Shown one piece after another: positions 1-9,507 of a stretch of DNA of 64,000 nt. Position numbers and translations under genes: made by a program. The stretch is from assembly GCA_945860745.1 (NCBI GenBank), contig CAMASH010000003.1:1-64000 (forward strand), given 5' to 3'. Within the stretch, counting starts at the first letter, position 1. Every line of letters starts with the position of its first letter. Source of the DNA: Chthoniobacter flavus (lineage in GTDB: Bacteria > Verrucomicrobiota > Verrucomicrobiia > Chthoniobacterales > Terrimicrobiaceae). Below the pieces are notes generated by a model that saw nothing but the letters and a program-made list of their open reading frames with translations, made no database searches and was not told the DNA's origin.

Positions 1-1094
1 TCGCTCAGCCGCGATTCGATGGGCACGCCGGCGCGTTCGCTGAAGCCGACGTTGTTCTCGTAGGGTTTTTCCTCCACGAGAAGTTCCAACTGCCGCAGCT
101 TTTCCACCACCGCGACCCGGGCCTTGAAGCGATCCAGTCCGGCAAATCCCTCGCCGGCCAGTTCATTCAGGGTGCCGTCGGGATTCATGATGTCGACCAC
201 CGGCAGGTTGTGCCGCAGACCGATCTCGTGATCCGCCTTGTCATGCGCGGGCGTGACCTTGAGCACCCCGGTGCCGAATTCGAAATCCACGGCTTCATCG
301 CCGATGATCGGCAGCGGCGCCTGATTCTCAACCGGCAGCGGCCGCCGCACGGTTTTCCCGAGGAGATGCTGGTAGCGCGGGTCCTTCGGATTCACCGCCA
401 CCGCCGTGTCGCCCATGATTGTTTCCGGCCGCGTGGTCGCGATTTCCAGAAACACCCCCGGTTCACCGATCACCTCGACTTTGAAATGATAAAGAAATCC
501 CTTCTGCGGCGTGGGAATCACCTCTTCGTCCGAGAGCGCAGTCAGCGAAACCGGACACCAATTCACCATCCGTTTGCCGCGATAGATCAGCCCCTTTTTG
601 TAGAGATCCACAAACACCTCCTGCACCTTGCGCGCATAGGCCTCGTCCATTGTAAAACGCTCCCGTTCCCAATCGCACGAGCATCCCAGTTTCTTGAGCT
701 GGTTGATGATGATGCCGCCGTATTTCTCCTTCCATTCCCAGATGCGCTTGAGCAACTCCTCGCGTCCGAGATCGTCGCGGTGCTTCATCACCCCTTCCTT
801 GCGCAACATTTTTTCCACCATGTTCTGGGTGGCGATGCCGGCGTGATCCGTGCCCGGCAGCCAGAGCACCTCATGCCCGGTCATGCGGGCGCGGCGGGCC
901 AGGATATCCTGGATCGTGTTATTCAACACATGCCCGAGCGTGAGCATGCCGGTGACATTCGGCGGCGGGATCACCAGCGAATAGGCCGGCTTCGGGGAAG
1001 CGGGGTCGGCATGGAAGCAACCCTGCTCCAGCCACCAGGCATACCACTTTTCTTCGACGGCTTGGGGCTCGTAGGCTTTGGCGAGTTCGGACAT
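1..1094 (-). CDS. valS: Valine--tRNA ligase, N-terminal part
   Basis: Charges tRNA-Val with valine in the cytoplasm. The reading frame runs off the left edge of the window, so only the first 364 or so codons are seen. Residues 43-55 hold the class I signature PPPNVTG followed by LTLGH (the HIGH-type motif), and around residue 218 the TTRPETIMGDTAVAV stretch marks the start of the CP1 editing domain. The start ATG gives MSELAKAYEPQAVEEKWYAW, the usual ValS beginning. It is divergent from the amidase gene across a 98-bp gap that should hold both promoters. IleS/LeuS were considered, but the PPPNVTG/TGMLTLGH wording is that of ValS. Confidence 0.95.
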   Translation of the reverse strand, partial: MSELAKAYEPQAVEEKWYAWWLEQGCFHADPASPKPAYSLVIPPPNVTGMLTLGHVLNNTIQDILARRARMTGHEVLWLPGTDHAGIATQNMVEKMLRKEGVMKHRDDLGREELLKRIWEWKEKYGGIIINQLKKLGCSCDWERERFTMDEAYARKVQEVFVDLYKKGLIYRGKRMVNWCPVSLTALSDEEVIPTPQKGFLYHFKVEVIGEPGVFLEIATTRPETIMGDTAVAVNPKDPRYQHLLGKTVRRPLPVENQAPLPIIGDEAVDFEFGTGVLKVTPAHDKADHEIGLRHNLPVVDIMNPDGTLNELAGEGFAGLDRFKARVAVVEKLRQLELLVEEKPYENNVGFSERAGVPIESRLS

Positions 1095-1192
1095 GGGACG
1101 GCGATTCTGCGCAAAAACGCCGCGCTTTCAACCGGCTTCTGGCATAAATTCCGCTTGCAGCATCAAAAAACCGCCACCAACTTCCTCGCGCC

Positions 1193-2332
1193 GTGCGTCT
1201 TGTCCTCACCATTCTGCTCCTGCTGGCCTGGGTTTTGCCCGCACCGGCCGCGTGGAACATCGTCATGCGCGACAACCGCCGCTACGTCTCCCTCGAAGAC
1301 GTCGCCACGTTCTACAAAATGAGCCAGCCCGTCTCCGAGGGGCAGAAATTCCGCCTCACCGGCGCCGGCACCAGCATCCTCGGGACGGAAAACGGCCGCG
1401 ACGTCCTGATCAACGGCGTCAAATACGTCCTCTGCTTCCCCATTCTCACCCAAGGCGGCAGGACGCTCATCTCCGCCATGGACGTCGTGAAGATCATCGA
1501 GCCGATCCTTCGTCCGCAAAAAATCAAAAACGCCGCCGCCGTCCGCACCGTCATCCTCGATGCCGGCCACGGCGGCCACGATAGCGGTGCCCGCGGCCCC
1601 CTCGGGGCCGAAAAAGACGCCGCCCTGGACGTCGTCCTCCGCGCCAAAAAACTCCTCCAGGAGAACGGCTATCAGGTCCGCTGCACCCGCCTGATCGATA
1701 CCTTCATCCCGCTGGAAAACCGCGCCGGATTTGCCAACAAACACACCAACGCCATCTTCGTCGCCGTCCATTTCAATAAATCCAACACCGGCGGCGGCAC
1801 CGGCCTGGAGACCTATTGCCTCGCGCCCCGCGGCGTCCCCTCCATGGACGAGGAAAATCTCCGCTACAGCGACTTCGTCCAATATCCCGGCCACGCCCGC
1901 GACCCGGAGAACGTTGCCCTCGCGACCTGCGTCCACGCCTCCCTCGTGCGCACCCTCGGCCTGACCGATCGCGGCATCAAACGCGCCCGTTTCGTCGTGA
2001 TCAAAAACCTCAAACTCCCCGGCATTCTCGTCGAAGGCGGCTTCATGAGCGGCGCTCCCGACTCCCGGCTTATCGCCACCCCCTCCTACCGCCAAAAAAT
2101 GGCCCAGGCCATCCTCGACGGCGTCAACCGTTACAAAACAGCCGTCACCGGCCAGATGCTCTACCAGAAACCCTCCGCCGTCGCCTCCGCCACCGACCCC
2201 ACCACCGTCCCCAACCTCGACGGCAAAGCCGCCGGCAGCCCGACCCCCTCTCCGGTCGGCGCAAAGACGGATGACCAAAACGCCGTCGCCCAAGTCAAGG
2301 AAGCCCTGGAAAACGCGGCCAAGGGAAACTGA
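1193..2332 (+). CDS. Secreted N-acetylmuramoyl-L-alanine amidase (Amidase_3)
   Basis: Zinc amidase that cleaves the lactyl-L-alanine bond of peptidoglycan outside the cytoplasmic membrane. The GTG start gives a signal peptide (MRLVLTILLLLAWVLPAPAA, residues 1-20). Residues 21-110 form an N-terminal region that resembles a copper-amine-oxidase-like or AMIN-type substrate domain. The catalytic domain covers about 118-320, with zinc ligands H126 in DAGHGGHD, E140 in LGAEKD and H193 in VAVHFN, and the catalytic glutamate in LVEGGFMS. The last 60 residues are Pro/Ala-rich and look disordered. It precedes murI in the same direction, so both act on cell-wall metabolism. Start supported by the signal peptide; no strong ribosome-binding site is visible. 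Confidence 0.9.
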   Translation: MRLVLTILLLLAWVLPAPAAWNIVMRDNRRYVSLEDVATFYKMSQPVSEGQKFRLTGAGTSILGTENGRDVLINGVKYVLCFPILTQGGRTLISAMDVVKIIEPILRPQKIKNAAAVRTVILDAGHGGHDSGARGPLGAEKDAALDVVLRAKKLLQENGYQVRCTRLIDTFIPLENRAGFANKHTNAIFVAVHFNKSNTGGGTGLETYCLAPRGVPSMDEENLRYSDFVQYPGHARDPENVALATCVHASLVRTLGLTDRGIKRARFVVIKNLKLPGILVEGGFMSGAPDSRLIATPSYRQKMAQAILDGVNRYKTAVTGQMLYQKPSAVASATDPTTVPNLDGKAAGSPTPSPVGAKTDDQNAVAQVKEALENAAKGN

Positions 2333-2344
2333 TTTACCGACACC

Positions 2345-2415
2345 TACACTTGAACCTCAACTGAAACTCCACCGTTGAGAGTTTAGGTTTAGGTTTAAGT
2401 TTAAGTTCAAGTGTA
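2345..2415. repeat. Nested inverted repeat between amidase and murI
   Basis: An 11-bp perfect inverted repeat (TACACTTGAAC at 2345-2355 and GTTCAAGTGTA at 2405-2415) encloses a smaller one (CTCAAC at 2356-2361, GTTGAG at 2374-2379) and a TTTAGG/TTTAAG hexamer-like run. It could fold as a branched hairpin in the transcript and attenuate or stabilise amidase-murI mRNA. There is no T-tract directly behind it, so it is not a classical intrinsic terminator. Confidence 0.6.
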
Positions 2416-2428
2416 AGAGTAAGGATTC

Positions 2429-3259
2429 ATGGAAACCGACCAACCCCGCGACCCGCGCCTCGACCCTATCGGCGTTTTTGACTCCGGCATCGGCGGACTC
2501 ACCGTCGCCGCCGCGCTGAAAAACCTCCTCCCCTCCGAGACCATCTTTTACATCGGCGACACCGCCCGGGTCCCCTACGGCGGCAAGAGTCGCAAGACCG
2601 TCGAACGCTACAGCATCGAAATCGGCGGACTCCTCCTGGCCGAGCAGGCCAAGATCATCGTCGTCGCCTGCAACACCGCCTCCGCCCTCGCCGTCCCGCG
2701 CATGAAGGAACTCTTCAATGTCCCCGTGCAAGGCGTCATCGCCCCCGGGGCTGAAGCCGCCGTCCGCGCCACAAAAAACGGACGTATCGGCGTCATCGGC
2801 ACCCGCGCCACCGTGGCCAGCGGCGCCTACGAGCACGCCATCCATGCCCTCGATCCGAAGCTCCAAGTCTTCAGCGACCCCTGCCCCCTCCTCGTTCCCC
2901 TCATCGAGGAGGGCCTCTTCGACGACCCCATCACCGACCAAGTCATTGCCCGTTACCTCGCGCCGCTCCTGGCCGAAAACATCGACACCCTCGTCCTCGG
3001 CTGCACCCATTATCCCCTCGCCCGCCAAGCCATCGGCCGCGCCGCCGGCGAAAAAGTCACTTTGGTGGACTCCGCCGAAAATTGCGCCCTCGCCGTAAAA
3101 TCGCTGCTCGAATCCAAAACCCTGGCCGCCCCCACCGACCACCTCGGCAAACTCGATGTCGCCTTAACGGACGCAACGGAGGGCTTCCTCCGCACCGCCG
3201 AACGCGCCCTCGAACTCGAAATCGGCGACGTGGATTTGCGTTCGGTGCAGTCGGCGTAA
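2429..3259 (+). CDS. murI: Glutamate racemase
   Basis: Interconverts L- and D-glutamate to supply D-Glu for peptidoglycan stem peptides. The 276-residue length is normal for the family. FDSGIGGLTV (17-26) is the N-terminal signature. The two catalytic cysteines are C81 in VACNTAS and C192 in GCTHYP, and the GDTARVPYGGKS stretch (43-54) forms the substrate pocket. Start ATG follows the sequence AAGAGTAAGGATTC, which carries a purine-rich ribosome-binding site. It lies 96 bp after the amidase, and the alanine racemase gene is further down, so D-amino-acid supply genes cluster here. Confidence 0.95.
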   Translation: METDQPRDPRLDPIGVFDSGIGGLTVAAALKNLLPSETIFYIGDTARVPYGGKSRKTVERYSIEIGGLLLAEQAKIIVVACNTASALAVPRMKELFNVPVQGVIAPGAEAAVRATKNGRIGVIGTRATVASGAYEHAIHALDPKLQVFSDPCPLLVPLIEEGLFDDPITDQVIARYLAPLLAENIDTLVLGCTHYPLARQAIGRAAGEKVTLVDSAENCALAVKSLLESKTLAAPTDHLGKLDVALTDATEGFLRTAERALELEIGDVDLRSVQSA

Positions 3260-3627
3260 GCGCTCAGAAAGCAGCACAAGCTTCCCGCTTGTGATCCTTT
3301 AAGAACGCAAGCTGGAAGCATCCGTCCGCTGCCAGTGACCCGGCATCGAACGCAGACTGAGAAAAGACGGATCATCCGGCACGAAAAAATGCCCGGCCGC
3401 CGCCGTAAATTCCTTCAGCTTTTCCATCGCCACGGCCACGCTTAAGCGAGGCGGCTGTTCCTCCTTGCGCTCATTTTTCCAGGGCGAGTTGCGCAACGCA
3501 GGAAGCCTCCTTGAATCGTTGGACTCGTGGCAAAGCGCTCCATCTGCCCGACAAAATTCCGCGCTCGAACGTGCGCCACATGGTCGGAAAAAACGACCAC
3601 GATCACGACATTTACGTCGAGTGGCAC
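3260..3627 (-). pseudogene. Decayed VapC-type PIN toxin
   Basis: The minus strand encodes pieces of a PIN-domain ribonuclease. A GTG-started frame gives LDVNVVIVVVFSDHVAHVRA and ends in GGFLRCATRPGK. After a frameshift near 3476 the next frame continues AMEKLKEFTAAAGHFF-VPDDPSFL-MPGHWQRTDA, then meets a stop in place of the usual YLLALA, followed by GKLVLLSERL. These blocks match, in order, the DVNVL, LTE.GFLR, FWPDD, GHRQVTDAYLLALA and GKLVTLD blocks of VapC proteins. A frameshift plus a nonsense codon make it non-functional. Family identity is inferred from the order of motifs. Confidence 0.6.
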
Positions 3628-3628
3628 C

Positions 3629-3775
3629 TCAGTCGGCGTCGAGGGTAGCGTCGATTTCCTGCTGAGTTATCGGTTGTCCCGTCGACGCATCGCGGCTTCC
3701 AGTTGCGTTTGGCGAACGACAAGCGGCTAGCCGCCGCTTCGACTTTGTGCGATTTGCGTCGAGCAGCGATTCACC
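3629..3775 (-). pseudogene. Possible antitoxin remnant next to the decayed PIN toxin
   Basis: An open frame without a start codon ends 2 bp before the GTG of the PIN remnant and reads ESLLDANRTKSKRRLA, then DASTGQPITQQEIDATLDAD. The position directly upstream of a toxin gene and the charged C-terminus fit an antitoxin tail, but I do not recognise the family. A stop lies just upstream, so the N-terminal DNA-binding part is missing. Together with the PIN remnant it explains most of the otherwise gene-free stretch 3260-3890. Confidence 0.3.
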
Positions 3776-3891
3776 CCAACCACACGGTCAAAGGCATTGT
3801 TCCGGCTGAGGACTTCGTTGCCTTCGTTCTCTTCTGTAAAATGCATTTCCTGCCTTCCTTAGAGCCCTGTCAGCCGTGTAAGTTGCGCCCC

Positions 3892-4793
3892 GTGAAGATC
3901 CTGCCCGAGTCCGACTGGCGCGCCCGTGCCGCCGCCCACGAGGCGCGGGTGCGTCCGTGGGTCGAACCGCGTCTGGCCCGGATGTCGCGGCACGAACGTC
4001 ATCCGGTGGAGGATTTTCTTTTTGAATATTATTCCTACCGCCCGGCCCAGCTCCTGCGCTGGCATCCCGGCCTGGGTTTCGCGCTGGAAAACGGCGGCGA
4101 ATATCTCTCCCACAAGGGCTATCGCGAAACGGCAACCGGTGTCTTCGCCGATCCCTCGACCACGGCCCCTCACCGCCGCGAAAGCATCCGCTGGCTGCGC
4201 GACATGCTCACCCTCACCGCCGCCCGCACCGCCGCCACGGGATGTTTCGGACTGCACGAGTGGGCCATGGTTTATCGCGCCGAAACCGTGCGGTATGAGC
4301 AATGGCCCCTGCGTCTGTCCGCCGCCGAAATCGCCCGCCTGGTCGAGGAGACCGGCCCCCGCTGCACCCATTTCGACGCCCTGCGATTCTTTACCCCGGC
4401 CGCCCGTCCGCTCAACAAATATCAACCCACCCGCGCGACCGTGGCGGACTTCGAGCAACCCGGCTGCCTGCATGCCAACATGGACCTCTACAAATGGGCC
4501 ATCAAACTCCAGCCCTTCTCGGCCTCCGAGCTGGTCGCCGATTGTTTCGAACTGGCCCGCGAGATCCGCACGCTCGACATGCGGGCCAGTCCTTACGATT
4601 TTTCCGGGATGGGCTTTGAACCCGTCCGCATCGAAACTCCCGAAGGCCGCGCCGTCTACGAAACCGCCCAGCGCGACTTCGCCGGCCGCGCCGCGCCGCT
4701 CCGCCACCGGCTCATCGCCGCGTGCGATGAAATCCTTGTAGCCGCCCCGCTCTGTTGGGGCGCACGGCAACCGAGTGCCGTGACGACACCTCT

Positions 4794-4797
<4 letters not shown>
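3892..4797 (+). CDS. 3-methyladenine DNA glycosylase-annotated family protein
   Basis: A protein of about 301 residues. It contains HPVEDFLFEYYSYRPAQLLRWHPG (blocks near 36-60), CFGLHEWAMVY and PLNKYQPTRATVADFEQPGCLHANMDLYKWA, which I recall from proteins annotated as 3-methyladenine DNA glycosylase, mainly in actinobacteria; biochemical function is unproven. No signal peptide or membrane segment. The frame is open from 3703, but the upstream part overlaps decayed toxin-antitoxin sequence. I therefore place the start at GTG 3892 (VKILPESDWRARAAAHEARV), where family similarity begins; ATG 3841 is the alternative. Its stop overlaps the alr start (ATGA), implying translational coupling. Confidence 0.65.
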
Positions 4798-5873
<1,076 letters not shown>

Positions 5874-5921
5874 CCCGTACGCTCGACAGAGCGCTCTTCT
5901 TCACGCTAGTTTTCCCGCCTT

Positions 5922-6347
5922 ATGCCCCCTTCCGATCCGAACTCCCCCGACTTCACGCCGGAATCCGCCTCGCCGACGGACATCGCCCCGCTGGGCCGGA
6001 GCGGGGAAACGCCCGCTCATGAGCTGACCGCCGAGGAGGATCGGGATGTCGCTGATTGGGACGCCATCGCCGCCGACCCGGACTTCAAGAGTCTGCTGGC
6101 CGACAAAGCCCGCTTCATCATTCCGGCGACGATTTTTTTCATCATCTATTACTTTGCCCTGCCCGTTCTGGTCGGATGGTTCCCGGACCTGATGAAACGG
6201 AAGGTGCTGGGAGAAATGAACTGGGCCTACCTTTTTGCCCTGTCGCAATTTTTCATGGCGTGGATCATCGCCTTCCTTTATGTGGCCGCCGCGACGGGCT
6301 GGGACCGGCAGGCCGCCGCGGTGCTGACTCGATTCCTCAAAAAATAA
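5922..6347 (+). CDS. DUF485 family membrane protein (YjcH-like)
   Basis: A 141-residue protein with an acidic, Pro-rich cytoplasmic N-terminus (1-60), then two membrane segments at about 66-90 (FIIPATIFFIIYYFALPVLV) and 103-122. DUF485 proteins such as E. coli YjcH are encoded just upstream of the acetate symporter gene actP, and the same arrangement is seen here with an 10-bp gap. Its role is probably accessory to the transporter; no activity is established. Confidence 0.85.
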   Translation: MPPSDPNSPDFTPESASPTDIAPLGRSGETPAHELTAEEDRDVADWDAIAADPDFKSLLADKARFIIPATIFFIIYYFALPVLVGWFPDLMKRKVLGEMNWAYLFALSQFFMAWIIAFLYVAAATGWDRQAAAVLTRFLKK

Positions 6348-6357
6348 TTCTCCCATC

Positions 6358-8013
6358 ATGACCCCCTCACATCCCTTTCTCGCCCAGGCCATCGCGCCCA
6401 GCCACACCGCGCTTTTCATCTTTCTTGCTTTCGTTGCCTTGACGCTGGTCATCACGTACTTCAGTGCGCGAAAATCCTCCGGATCAAGCGCGTATTTCGC
6501 GGCGGGTCGCAGCATTACCGGATGGCAGAACGGCCTCGCCGTGGCCGGCGATTACATGAGCGCGGCCAGCTTTCTGGGCATTTCCGGCATGATCGCTTTT
6601 TTTGGCTACGACGGATTCATGTATTCCGTGGGCTGGCTGGTCGCCTACCTGACGGTGCTGCTGATCGTGGCCGAACCCCTGCGCAATGCGGGCAAATACA
6701 CCATGGCCGACCTGCTGGCCTATCGCCTCAAACAACGCCCGGTCCGCGCCATGGCCTCGCTGAGCACCCTGACCGTCTCCATCTTTTACATGATCGCCCA
6801 AATGGTCGGCGCGGGCGCGCTGGTCAAGCTCCTGCTTCCGGGCATCAGCTTCAACGTCTCGGTCATCGGGGTGGGCATCCTCATGATTGTTTACGTGGTC
6901 TTCGGCGGCATGCTGGCCACCACGTGGGTGCAAATCATCAAGGCGGTGCTGCTGATGGGCGGCAGTCTGCTCCTCAGCATTCTGGTGATGCACCATTTCC
7001 ACTTCAGCTTCGTGGAATTTTTCGACGCCATCTCGCACGTCACCTACCATGTCAAGGGAGTGGAAGTGACAAAAAACTTCTTCGAACCGGGTTTAAAATT
7101 CGGCGCGGCGGTCACGAATGGGTGGGGTCCGCTCGATCTGATCTCGCTTGGGCTCGCCTTGGTCTTTGGCACCGCGGGATTACCCCATGTTCTCGTTCGC
7201 TTTTACACCGTGCCGGACGCCAAGACCGCCCGCGTCTCGGTCGTGTGGGCCATGCTGATCATCGGCCTTTTTTATATCATGACGACGTTTCTTGGTTTTG
7301 GCGCCGCCACCATTCTTACGCCGGATCGCATTGTCATGGATGGCAAGCCCTCCGATAATATGGCCGCTCCGCTCCTGGCCCACGCGCTGGGTGGAGAGAT
7401 CTTCTTTGCCTTCATCTCCGCCGTCGCTTTCGCCACCATCCTGGCGGTGGTGGCCGGCCTCACCATCTCGGCCAGCACCTCTTTCGCCCATGATTTTTAC
7501 ACCAACGTGCTCCATCACGGCAAAGAACGGGAACCGGGCGAGGAAGTCCGGGTGGCGCGCATCACCGCCTTTGTCGTCGGCGCCCTCGCCATTTTTCTCG
7601 CCATCCAACTCCAGACGATCAACGTGGCTTTTCTGGTCGGACTGGCTTTCGCGGTGGCAGCCAGCGCCAACCTCCCGGTCATTGTTCTCAGTATTTTCTG
7701 GCGGCGATTCAACACGACGGGAGCCGTGGCCGGACTGGCGGTTGGACTGCTTTCCAGCATAGGGCTGATTTTGATCAGCCCATCCCTCATGGGCATTGAT
7801 GCCGTGGATGTCCCGGCCGCAAAACGCCACCTCATCCAGCTCGCCCCGCTTTTCCCGCTGACCAATCCGGGCATTCTGAGCATTCCGCTGGGATTCCTCG
7901 GTGCAATTCTGGGAACACTTTTCAGCCGGGAACCCCGTGCGGAAGCACTCTTTGCGGAACTTCAGGTTCGCACCAATACCGGCCTCGGCGCGGAAAAGGC
8001 AACCGCGCATTAG
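6358..8013 (+). CDS. actP: Cation/acetate symporter, sodium:solute symporter family
   Basis: A 551-residue inner-membrane transporter of the SSS family, with about 13 hydrophobic helices. Signature stretches include YFAAGRSITGWQNGLAVAGDYMSAASFLG (split around 45-75), DLLAYRL and the late AVVAGLTISASTSFAHDFYTNVL block characteristic of ActP. Together with the preceding DUF485 gene this is the yjcH-actP pair for uptake of acetate or similar short monocarboxylates. Malate synthase G elsewhere in the window suggests two-carbon compounds are used. Substrate assignment rests on family and neighbour. Confidence 0.85.
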   Translation: MTPSHPFLAQAIAPSHTALFIFLAFVALTLVITYFSARKSSGSSAYFAAGRSITGWQNGLAVAGDYMSAASFLGISGMIAFFGYDGFMYSVGWLVAYLTVLLIVAEPLRNAGKYTMADLLAYRLKQRPVRAMASLSTLTVSIFYMIAQMVGAGALVKLLLPGISFNVSVIGVGILMIVYVVFGGMLATTWVQIIKAVLLMGGSLLLSILVMHHFHFSFVEFFDAISHVTYHVKGVEVTKNFFEPGLKFGAAVTNGWGPLDLISLGLALVFGTAGLPHVLVRFYTVPDAKTARVSVVWAMLIIGLFYIMTTFLGFGAATILTPDRIVMDGKPSDNMAAPLLAHALGGEIFFAFISAVAFATILAVVAGLTISASTSFAHDFYTNVLHHGKEREPGEEVRVARITAFVVGALAIFLAIQLQTINVAFLVGLAFAVAASANLPVIVLSIFWRRFNTTGAVAGLAVGLLSSIGLILISPSLMGIDAVDVPAAKRHLIQLAPLFPLTNPGILSIPLGFLGAILGTLFSREPRAEALFAELQVRTNTGLGAEKATAH

Positions 8014-8019
8014 AAGAAT

Positions 8020-8055
8020 CACACGTGCGTATCGCTGATTGACACACGTGCGTAT
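8020..8055 (+). promoter_or_regulatory. Direct-repeat operator and -35 of the vapBC module
   Basis: The 13-mer CACACGTGCGTAT occurs twice (8020-8032 and 8043-8055), starts 23 bp apart, about two helical turns. The second copy overlaps a perfect -35 hexamer TTGACA (8039-8044). Each copy contains the palindrome CACGTG. This is the layout expected for an autoregulatory operator bound by the antitoxin encoded 19 bp downstream. Confidence 0.55.
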
Positions 8056-8073
8056 GGGGTGGACGATGCGGTC

Positions 8074-8295
8074 ATGACCGTTACAAGCACCAAACTCCGC
8101 GAGAATGTCTATGCCTTGCTCGACGAAGTTCTGGCCACCGGGAATCCGCTGGAGGTGGAGCGCAAGGGCCGCAAACTCTTGATCGTTCCCCAGAAGCCGG
8201 TTTCCAAACTGGCACGCTTGCACTCCCGGCCCACCATCAAGGGCAACCCGGAGGATCTGGTGCATCTGGATTGGTCGAAAGAGTGGAAACCGTGA
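8074..8295 (+). CDS. Phd/YefM-type antitoxin
   Basis: A 73-residue antitoxin that should neutralise and co-repress with the PIN toxin encoded next. The N-terminal TSTKLRENVYALLDEVLATG followed by PLEVERKGRKLLIVP is the Phd/YefM DNA-binding fold; the C-terminal HSRPTIKGNPEDLVHLDWSKEW is the toxin-binding tail typical of antitoxins. The start at ATG 8074 fits the family beginning; GTG 8059 would add five residues. The stop overlaps the toxin start (GTGA). A direct-repeat operator precedes it. Confidence 0.85.
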   Translation: MTVTSTKLRENVYALLDEVLATGNPLEVERKGRKLLIVPQKPVSKLARLHSRPTIKGNPEDLVHLDWSKEWKP

Positions 8296-8669
8296 TCGCG
8301 CTCGACACCCACGTCGTGGCCTGGTTGCACGCCGGCGAGGTGCAGCGAATCCCCTCCTCCGTCCGCTCGAGGCTGGATCACGAGGATCTTGGCATTTCGC
8401 CCATGGTGCTGCTGGAATTGGAATACCTCCACGAAACCGGGCGATTGACCGTTTCCGCCGATTCCCTTTTTGCCGATCTCAAACAAAGCATCGGCTTGAA
8501 GCTCCTCAGCGAGCCGTTCAGCGCAGTTGTCCGCGAGTCCCTCAAACAAACCTGGACCCGCGATCCCTTCGACCGCCTGATCACCGGCCACGCCGTCGCG
8601 GGCGGCTACGATCTGGCCACCAAGGACCGCTCGATCCGCCGCCATTACAAGGCGGCCTTTTGGGCGTAA
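8292..8669 (+). CDS. VapC-type PIN-domain toxin
   Basis: A 125-residue PIN-domain ribonuclease. Acidic active-site residues are seen as D5 in IALDTHVVAW, the glutamate in LLELEYL at about 40, and the aspartates in TRDPFDRLI and LATKDRSI near the C-terminus. It starts at GTG 8292 inside the antitoxin stop, so translation is coupled. The longer frame from TTG 8271 lies inside the antitoxin gene and is not needed. This module marks the left edge of an accessory island between actP and ffh. Confidence 0.88.
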   Translation: MIALDTHVVAWLHAGEVQRIPSSVRSRLDHEDLGISPMVLLELEYLHETGRLTVSADSLFADLKQSIGLKLLSEPFSAVVRESLKQTWTRDPFDRLITGHAVAGGYDLATKDRSIRRHYKAAFWA

Positions 8670-8707
8670 TCATCCATCCGGAAAAACACATTCTCGCCAA
8701 GATCGCA

Positions 8708-9439
8708 ATGCCCGCAAAGCAAGGACCTCTGGACGAACTGATCGAAAGTCACCTGTGGCTGGCCGAAGCAATTAGCAAAAAATATTTCAATATTCGCGCT
8801 CAGACGGAGGGCGACATTTTGCAAGAAGCGCGCCTGGCACTCACCAAGGCTGCCAGAGCCTACAACCCCGAAAAAGGGCCGTTCAAAGCTTACGCTGCGA
8901 CGGCGATCTATTTCCATCTCAATGACCTGTATCGCAAAGAACTTTTGCGAGCCAATCTGCGAATTGATCCTGAGGCACCCCTGTCATCCGACTCCCCTGA
9001 ATCTTTGGAAACCTTGCTGGATCAACTGCCCGCATGCGAGGTTGGTCCGGCGCGTGAAGCTGAGCGCAATGACATCCGACGCATTCTGGCACGATGCCGG
9101 GAACAGCTTTCGCTCCCGGATCGACAGATTTTGGAAATGCGCATGGAAGGCCTGACTTACAAGGATATTGCGCATCGAATAAATGTCAGTGCCCCAGCCG
9201 CGCACAAAAGGGTTCAAAAGGCACTGGAAAGCATTAAACCCGGACTTCTGGAGCATGGAATCAACGGCCCTCAATTCATGCCAGCTATGCAAAATCTGGA
9301 CCGCCCTGAAGAACGTCAGGCACCGCTTCCTGCACAACTCTCACGCCAGAAAGGATTCTCCCCGTCGCTAATCGTGGCAATCGCGGTTCTTTTCGGAGCA
9401 GCCATTTTGTTTTTTCTTCTATTTTCCCAGTCCCGTTGA
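8708..9439 (+). CDS. RNA polymerase sigma factor with C-terminal membrane anchor
   Basis: A 243-residue sigma-70 family protein. Region 2 covers about 10-95 (DELIESHLWLAEAI, EGDILQEARLALTKAARAYNP, AYAATAIYFHLNDLYRKEL). Region 4 spans about 130-185, with the helix-turn-helix LTYKDIAHRINVSAPAAHKRV. No region 3 is obvious, as in ECF-like sigmas. The last 26 residues form one hydrophobic helix (LIVAIAVLFGAAILFFLLF, about 219-238) ending in SQSR, so the protein is probably tethered to the membrane by its C-terminus. The ATG at 8708 is preceded by no strong ribosome-binding site; an upstream TTG overlaps the toxin gene. No anti-sigma gene is adjacent. Confidence 0.8.
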   Translation: MPAKQGPLDELIESHLWLAEAISKKYFNIRAQTEGDILQEARLALTKAARAYNPEKGPFKAYAATAIYFHLNDLYRKELLRANLRIDPEAPLSSDSPESLETLLDQLPACEVGPAREAERNDIRRILARCREQLSLPDRQILEMRMEGLTYKDIAHRINVSAPAAHKRVQKALESIKPGLLEHGINGPQFMPAMQNLDRPEERQAPLPAQLSRQKGFSPSLIVAIAVLFGAAILFFLLFSQSR

Positions 9440-9507
9440 CTGCGGTGAGGAACGTCAAAATCGTTCCCATCGGTTAATTTTTTCCGGCACCGCCGTATTC
9501 AATAGGT

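Noticed and set aside
1163..2293. A 376-codon minus-strand frame rich in Gly/Asp
   Set aside because: Antisense to the amidase; low-complexity composition typical of a shadow frame.
2380..2410. Telomere-like TTTAGG repeats
   Set aside because: Only about two exact units in a bacterial intergenic hairpin; coincidental.
9449..9467. Hairpin GGAACG-TCAAAAT-CGTTCC as terminator of the sigma gene or an ECF-type -35 site
   Set aside because: The T-tract is about 10 bp away and no matching -10 follows; not strong enough to list as a feature.
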